Below are positions 47,238 to 51,101 of a DNA stretch of 51,101 nt, in pieces. Positions within the stretch are counted from its first letter, which is position 1. The number at the start of each line of letters is the position of its first letter. Position numbers and translations under genes: made by a program. The notes under the pieces were generated by a model, which searched no databases, was not told the origin of the DNA, and worked only from the letters and a program-made list of their open reading frames with translations. This DNA is from a virus. The stretch is taken from positions 1 through 51,101 of IMG/VR virus record IMGVR_UViG_3300046488_000110; one strand, written 5' to 3'.

Positions 47238-47594
47238 TCATCCACGCCTGGCGGGGCTTGCGCTGGCCAGGGCAGCGGTGGGCGATCCTCTAAACGGTGA
47301 ACAAATAAAACAACGCTTCCGCCTTGGATGGTTGCTTATAAAGTATTGACCACACTCGCATAGGCTCGCCTTGATGACTTGTGCCCCATCTGGTATCTCG
47401 CCCTCCATAGCAACAACTTGAGCCATTTCAGGAAGGTTAAGTTTGTGTCGTATCTTTTTGCCGGGGTTGTACCCCATCGCGAGCAAGCGGGCCATTGCCT
47501 TGTTAATACCGTATGGCTCAGCTGCTTTTTGCCAGCTTTGCGTGGTTTCGTGGATTTCTCGGATTTCGCAAGACAGTTGCTCTAAAGCTCGCAT
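47238..47594 (-). CDS. helix-turn-helix and zinc-ribbon protein, possibly frameshifted at its end
   Basis: ATG 47594 follows CAGGAA. The 118-aa product has WQKAAEPYGINKAMARLLAM (helix-turn-helix-like) and a zinc ribbon (CECGQYF..KRCFIC). The annotated frame ends in low-quality sequence (SPTAALASASPARRG). One frame over, the DNA reads AHRCPGQRKPRQAWMSPEEV and DRRLEFIRRNYE, which looks more natural and runs to the next gene. A single-base indel near 47290 could join them. Confidence 0.6.
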   Translation of the reverse strand: MRALEQLSCEIREIHETTQSWQKAAEPYGINKAMARLLAMGYNPGKKIRHKLNLPEMAQVVAMEGEIPDGAQVIKASLCECGQYFISNHPRRKRCFICSPFRGSPTAALASASPARRG

Positions 47595-47624
47595 AGCGTT
47601 TCCTGATGTGCCCGTAAATTCCAT

Positions 47625-48377
47625 TTACTGTACGCCAGAATAGAAGTTGTCAACCTGATAATCCGTTAGAGACCTGATCCAATCAATCTGATCCTGAGAC
47701 AGATTGAACCATTCGTATTTCACGCGCTCTTTAGAGAATTTCTCGTGCATATAAAGTTCTGCCTTTATATAGTTCGCACTAGCAAAGTGATGGACTAGTT
47801 CAGTCTTATACGGGATGTCTCTATTCAACATTGTTAGGCGGTTTTGGACATTCCGAGCGCGACCTATTTTGTATAGGCCGTTTTCTGCAATCATCAAATA
47901 TACAAATCCGGGCCGCTTTTCTCCTACGATGGATTTGCTGTCATATCCACATTTTAGTCTCTCTTGTTCCAACCGTTTGGTATCTTTTCTATTTTCTTCT
48001 CTGGCCAGTCTGTCTTTATTAGCCCGTTCTAGCTCTGCCTCTATTATCGGGTTTATTGGCTTTTCTTCTTCTTCGATTTCTTCTTCGGTATCAACCTCGT
48101 TCAACTTGCCATCAATATACTCTTCAATTTCTTCGGTATCTGGTGCGCTAAATTCGTGTTCGCAAAACGGGCAGACAAGTTCATCCATTAAATCAACAAA
48201 ATAAGGATAATAGGATTGGCAATTATCGCACCGGAGAACTTTTCCACCCATGTATTCAAATTCTTCTAAGAGATAATCCTCGAGGGCAGCCATCTTTTCT
48301 AGTCCATCGTTGAAGTTTCCTATACCTCTTACAAGTTCGGCTTCGGTGTAAACTGTGTAATAGCTTTTATCTTCCAT
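47625..48377 (-). mobile_element. T5orf172/GIY-YIG-superfamily endonuclease
   Basis: I start at ATG 48377, which has TTGAGG ahead and lies 11 nt below leader copy 4; the longer frame reads through the leader and its promoter. The 250-aa protein has an N-terminal zinc ribbon (RCDNCQSYYPYF..CPFCEHEF), an acidic coiled linker, and a C-terminal T5orf172 domain (GFVYLMIAENGLYKIGRARN, LVHHFASANYIKAELYMHEK, YEWFNLS). This is a GIY-YIG relative often acting as phage-borne homing or DNA-binding enzyme. Confidence 0.85.
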
Positions 48378-48388
48378 ATTTTCCTCAA

Positions 48389-48497
48389 CCAAAAAACCGT
48401 CATCCTGCGCCTTTCCGATTCCTTGCTGAGGGGAAGCGATATAACGCAAAATGACGGTTCTTTGTTCGGAAAATAAAATACCGCTTTCACCCTCAGC
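48389..48497 (-). ncRNA. homing-endonuclease leader RNA, copy 4 (109 nt)
   Basis: Helix a begins at 48497 with GCTGAGGG, as in copy 3, and pairs with ATATCGCTTCCCCTCAGC. c TTTCCGA pairs with c' TCGGAAA (7 bp), where copies 2 and 3 have TTTGCC/GGCAAA: a compensatory change. d (CAAAGAACCGTCATTTTGCG) pairs with CGCAGGATGACGGTTTTTTG, 20 bp with three G-U or U-G. Spacers match copy 3 within 1-2 nt. The T5orf172 ATG follows after TTGAGGAAAAT. Confidence 0.8.
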
Positions 48498-48503
48498 ATC
48501 CCA

Positions 48504-48510
48504 ATTATAC
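48504..48510 (-). promoter_or_regulatory. promoter of leader copy 4
   Basis: GTATAAT preceded by GGG; the TATAAT ends 6 nt before helix a. The TAA inside it is also the stop codon of the upstream membrane-protein gene. A weak TTGGGA lies 18 bp upstream as a possible -35. Confidence 0.65.
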
Positions 48511-49104
48511 CCCATTTTCGAGTTCAATCCCAATCTCCCTCGCAAACCTTGACCGGCTGTCTGCCGTCAGCCACAGCGCCGGGTCATTGCCGTGCGCCGG
48601 TATTGCATACCCCTTCCGGCACAGCTCACCGGTCAACGCCTGGGCAAAGTCACGCTGGCCGGGGGTGTCTGAATAGTTGCCGATCTTCTCGCAGCGGGTG
48701 TAGGAACTCCGCTCCAGGAACTCCATGATGAAGCCATAGGGCAATACCGCCTCGCTCGTGATCAGCACATCCTCCCGCCCAGCAGGCGTAACGACGTGCC
48801 CAACCCTCAGCGAATGTTCCCATTTCGGTATCACGGCCAACGCCTCGGGCGACAAAAAGCGCACCTTATCGGCGGCCACGCTTGTTGGCGTGATACTGTC
48901 CGAGTAGCGCCGCTCCCTGTGCTGGTGCTCGATCACGAGAAGCATCCATTCAATCGACAGAAACATAGCCGACACTGCGCTGCCCATGAAGAGCAGCCCC
49001 GGGAAGACCATCCAGCCCTGGCCAGGGTAGTAGACCATCAGCGCCAGGCAGACACACGCGAGAAGGGTCATGAAAATCGTCGCAAACCGCTTAGGTTCAT
49101 ACAT
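48505..49104 (-). CDS. two-TM membrane protein with soluble C-terminal domain
   Basis: GGGGAGG lies 6 nt before ATG 49104. The 199-aa protein has transmembrane helices near residues 8-26 and 30-55 and then a soluble region rich in charged residues (YSDSITPTSVAADKVRFLSP onward). No family is recognised. Its stop codon is formed by the promoter of the following leader copy 4. Confidence 0.7.
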   Translation of the reverse strand: MYEPKRFATIFMTLLACVCLALMVYYPGQGWMVFPGLLFMGSAVSAMFLSIEWMLLVIEHQHRERRYSDSITPTSVAADKVRFLSPEALAVIPKWEHSLRVGHVVTPAGREDVLITSEAVLPYGFIMEFLERSSYTRCEKIGNYSDTPGQRDFAQALTGELCRKGYAIPAHGNDPALWLTADSRSRFAREIGIELENGV

Positions 49105-49117
49105 ACCCACCTCCCCA

Positions 49118-49696
49118 CTACCTTTTTATGTCCTTGCGTGCGATTCGGGCACGTTCGCACGCTTCCACATGAATCAATTCCGGTTGCATCTCGATAGCAA
49201 TAGCCAGAGCCTCTGAAATGGCATAGGGTATCCTTGCGCGCTCTGCATCCGCCGTGCTGGATAGGTGCTCTTTGTAGGACCTCACTCGAACGTGAGATAT
49301 GTCGGGAAAATGCCCCCAAAGGTAATAGGGATTGCAAACATAAGACGGCTTGCCCAAAACTGGTTTGAAATATTTAATTGCGCCCTTTACGTTTTCGATC
49401 ACCCAATATATTGGATGCACTGCTTTTATGAATTTATAACAAGCTGTCACTATTGATAAATCTGGTATCACTCCTGTTTTGCTCCAGGGCATAAACTCAC
49501 GTGCAAATTCCGTGCATGGAGGCGAACACCAAACAAGATCGGGCTGCCTGCCGTTCCAAATAAAATGTTGAATATCTTCGCAAATATCGGGATTAAAGCT
49601 TGGGTTATAGTCTAAAGTCACAACGCGCCACCCGCGCTCTTTCATGGCTGCACTTGCGCCCCCCAGACCTGAACAAATATCAAGCATCAGTTTCAT
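49118..49696 (-). CDS. C5 cytosine DNA methyltransferase (short form)
   Basis: I use ATG 49696 (GAGGA ahead). The 192-aa protein has SAM motif I MLDICSGLGGASAAMKERGW, catalytic motif IV DLVWCSPPCTEF (Cys of PPC) and motif VI WVIENVKGA (ENV). The C-terminal target-recognition part is very short compared with the usual 300-400 aa. It is active-site complete and probably methylates a short motif in phage DNA to avoid restriction. No cognate restriction gene is present. Confidence 0.82.
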   Translation of the reverse strand: MKLMLDICSGLGGASAAMKERGWRVVTLDYNPSFNPDICEDIQHFIWNGRQPDLVWCSPPCTEFAREFMPWSKTGVIPDLSIVTACYKFIKAVHPIYWVIENVKGAIKYFKPVLGKPSYVCNPYYLWGHFPDISHVRVRSYKEHLSSTADAERARIPYAISEALAIAIEMQPELIHVEACERARIARKDIKR

Positions 49697-49844
49697 CGTG
49701 TTCCTCGCAATATTCGCTCCAATGTTTCTCCATCTCGCTACGCCAGGCTGCATCGAACTCGCGCCAGTACGCGCACTCGCGCTCGAACTCGCCCTGGAAG
49801 GGCAAACTCAGTAGCCAGGTGATGAAGCGCTGCCAGAGGGTCAT
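49680..49844 (-). CDS. small hypothetical protein between the two methyltransferases (54 aa)
   Basis: The ORF starts at ATG 49844, overlapping the stop of the SPPY-type methylase as ATGA, and ends inside the C5 methylase start. It reads MTLWQRFITWLLSLPFQGEF, then ERECAYWREFDAAWRSEMEK with a charged end. It is rich in Trp, Glu and Arg. The overlaps at both ends argue for a real coupled gene. Confidence 0.65.
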   Translation of the reverse strand: MTLWQRFITWLLSLPFQGEFERECAYWREFDAAWRSEMEKHWSEYCEEHDETDA

Positions 49845-51059
49845 GGCTGAACCTCAAACATTGGCAGCCCGCTCATGTCTGTACCATCTTGCGCCGCGCC
49901 GTTCTGCCATGCGTCCAGCGCATCCAGGCTCAAGCGTGACCGTGCCTGATCGTGTAGGTAGGGGTAACTCAGGTCAAGGCCGACTGCGTTGCGCCCCAGG
50001 CTGCGGGCTACCATCAGGGTTGTGCCACTGCCAGCGAAGGGGTCTAAAACGGTAGATGCAATCGGTTGGGCGTCGTGGGTGCAGGTGGGTTGCCAGCCGA
50101 GGGTATCTTGAATTTTAGTTAATCCTGGAATATGGCCGCCAGCCGTCAATCCGCTCGACTTTGTTTGGTCTTGCATTAGGTCTTTACCTTCAGCAGTCCT
50201 TTTATTTCCGCCATTGTTATTTCGTTCATATCGCGCATCAGATACCACCCTCGCCCACTGCTTTCCGCACACTGGGCAGCAGCCCCGCTCGCTCGTGCCC
50301 GCCTTGATGCACGGCTCGACCAGCGCAGGCGGGTAAGTGGCAAAGTGAGCGCCTGAGTAGGGCGCGGTTGCGATAGTCCAAACGGTGCGGCGATTGCGAC
50401 CGGCGGTGGGAGAACAATCTTTTATCCAAGTATTGGGGGCTGCCTCATTTTGACCATCTAATCTATCGGTTCGATTAACTGATGTTTGTCCTTGCGGGTG
50501 AGTTTTCCAAAATGGACTATTTGTATCGCTTGGCTCTCTTACCGCCTCCTGGTCGTAGTAATACCGCTCCTGCTTTGCCAGCAAAAATAGGTACTCGTGC
50601 GCCTTGGTCGGCCTGTCCGTGACACTCTCCGGCATGGGGTTGGGCTTGTGCCAGATGATGTCAGACCTCAGATACCAACCGTCAGCCTGGAGCGCAAAGG
50701 CCACACGCCAGGGGATACCGCACAGGTCTTTCTCTTTCAAACCGTCGCTCATGCGATCGACGCGGTTATCTCTGCTTCCGTTTCCAATAATGTTACGTCT
50801 ACCACTTGCCCACGCACTCGCGTAACTATCCCCCAAATTCAGCCACAACGTCCCATCATCCCGCAGCACCCGCCAAACCTCCCTGAACACGGCGACCATC
50901 TTAGCCACGTACTCCGCCGGCGTTTGCTCAAGCCCAAGCTGGCCGTCAATGCCATAATCACGGAGGCCCCAGTAGGGAGGCGAGGTCACGCAACAGTGAA
51001 CCGATTGATCGGCCAGGGGGGACATGCAGGGCATCAGAATTAACAAGTAATAAGCTCAT
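49841..51059 (-). CDS. N4/N6 DNA methylase (TSPPYW type), frame broken in this copy
   Basis: Motif IV TSPPYWGLRDYG lies near the N-terminus, a Cys knuckle (CCPVCGKQW) in the middle and motif I LDPFAGSGTTLMVARSLG near the C-terminus. This is the beta-class order of N4-cytosine or N6-adenine methylases, about 405 aa in total. The six Gs at 51016-51021 shift the frame just after the start; with five, as at 77-81, translation runs from ATG 51059 without a break. In this copy alone a shorter product could start at TTG 51046 or ATG 51034, but it would lack the NSDAL start. Confidence 0.85.
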
Positions 51060-51101
51060 AAAATCTATATCGGCTGCAGTTGGCCGTTCTCATGGATGCT
51101 C
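50940..51101. repeat. right copy of the terminal overlap
   Basis: Same sequence as 1-161, with one extra G (51016-51021). It shows that the contig is circular and that the left and right minus-strand regions form one continuous early arm. Confidence 0.9.

Noticed and set aside
48378-48545. N-terminal extension of the T5orf172 ORF
   Set aside because: It only translates the leader RNA and its promoter; ATG 48377 has TTGAGG ahead and the same spacing as copy 3.
1-51101. tRNA genes and CRISPR arrays
   Set aside because: Scanning by eye found no cloverleaf with a TTCRANY arm and no regularly spaced repeats; a tRNAscan-SE run would settle the first point.

Overview
The window is the genome of a tailed double-stranded DNA phage (Caudoviricetes) with a siphovirus plan: terminase, portal, capsid, tape measure, distal tail protein and fibres, and no sheath genes. 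The last 162 bases repeat the first 161 (50940-51101 = 1-161), so the contig closes on itself to about 50.9 kb. The two copies differ by one G in a homopolymer inside a DNA methylase gene. No tRNA, rRNA, CRISPR array or intact integrase is visible. Genes are dense, often overlap as ATGA, and have strong GGAGG-type ribosome sites and sigma70-like promoters, so the host is a bacterium; its identity cannot be read from the sequence.

Layout. (1) Minus strand, 11841 down to 1 and, through the circle, 51059 down to 45755: the early and replication arm. It starts at a TTGACA-N17-TATATT promoter next to a ribbon-helix-helix regulator. It then encodes small membrane and hypothetical proteins, a recombination-type protein, a protein with an SSB-like acidic tip, two helicases, PD-(D/E)xK nucleases, a CHC2/TOPRIM primase, a ParB N-terminal remnant, two DNA methyltransferases and a DUF551 protein. 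(2) Plus strand, 12100 to 45751: an HNH endonuclease and terminator; an Acb2/Tad1-like anti-defence protein; holin-like proteins and a GH25 lysin; TerS/TerL, portal, SGNH hydrolase, MuF-like and gp10-like proteins, protease-scaffold and capsid; a sugar/glycosyltransferase cassette embedded in the virion operon; then tail tube with beta-propeller, tail chaperone, tape measure, Dit, Gp37-like protein, fibre and lectin-like proteins. One small antisense cassette (18758-19266) with its own promoter and terminator interrupts the late operon.

Mobile genes and the main discovery. Six homing-type endonuclease genes are scattered through the genome: two HNH, three GIY-YIG and one T5orf172. Four of them, from three different families, share the same 5' leader. 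A GGTATAAT-type -10 (TAGAAT in one copy) is followed by exactly 6 nt and then a 99-146 nt RNA. Its 5' end pairs with an internal segment (P1), and the segments inside P1 pair with segments lying just after P1, giving the order a-c-d-a'-c'-d'. The start codon follows within 7-12 nt. The helices are kept while their sequences change, as expected for a selected RNA. A fifth endonuclease (24987) uses a different device: its promoter sits in the loop of a hairpin whose 3' arm holds the ribosome site, so only transcripts started inside the hairpin should be translated.

How it works together (inference). The early arm copies and methylates the genome, and the late arm packages it into a siphovirus particle that may be glycosylated by its own enzymes and carries several carbohydrate-recognition modules. 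Homing genes spread next to conserved virion and replication genes, and appear to be insulated from operon transcription by structured leaders. Single-base indels at homopolymers (methylase; possibly the portal 3' end) may be assembly errors and should be checked before any biological reading.
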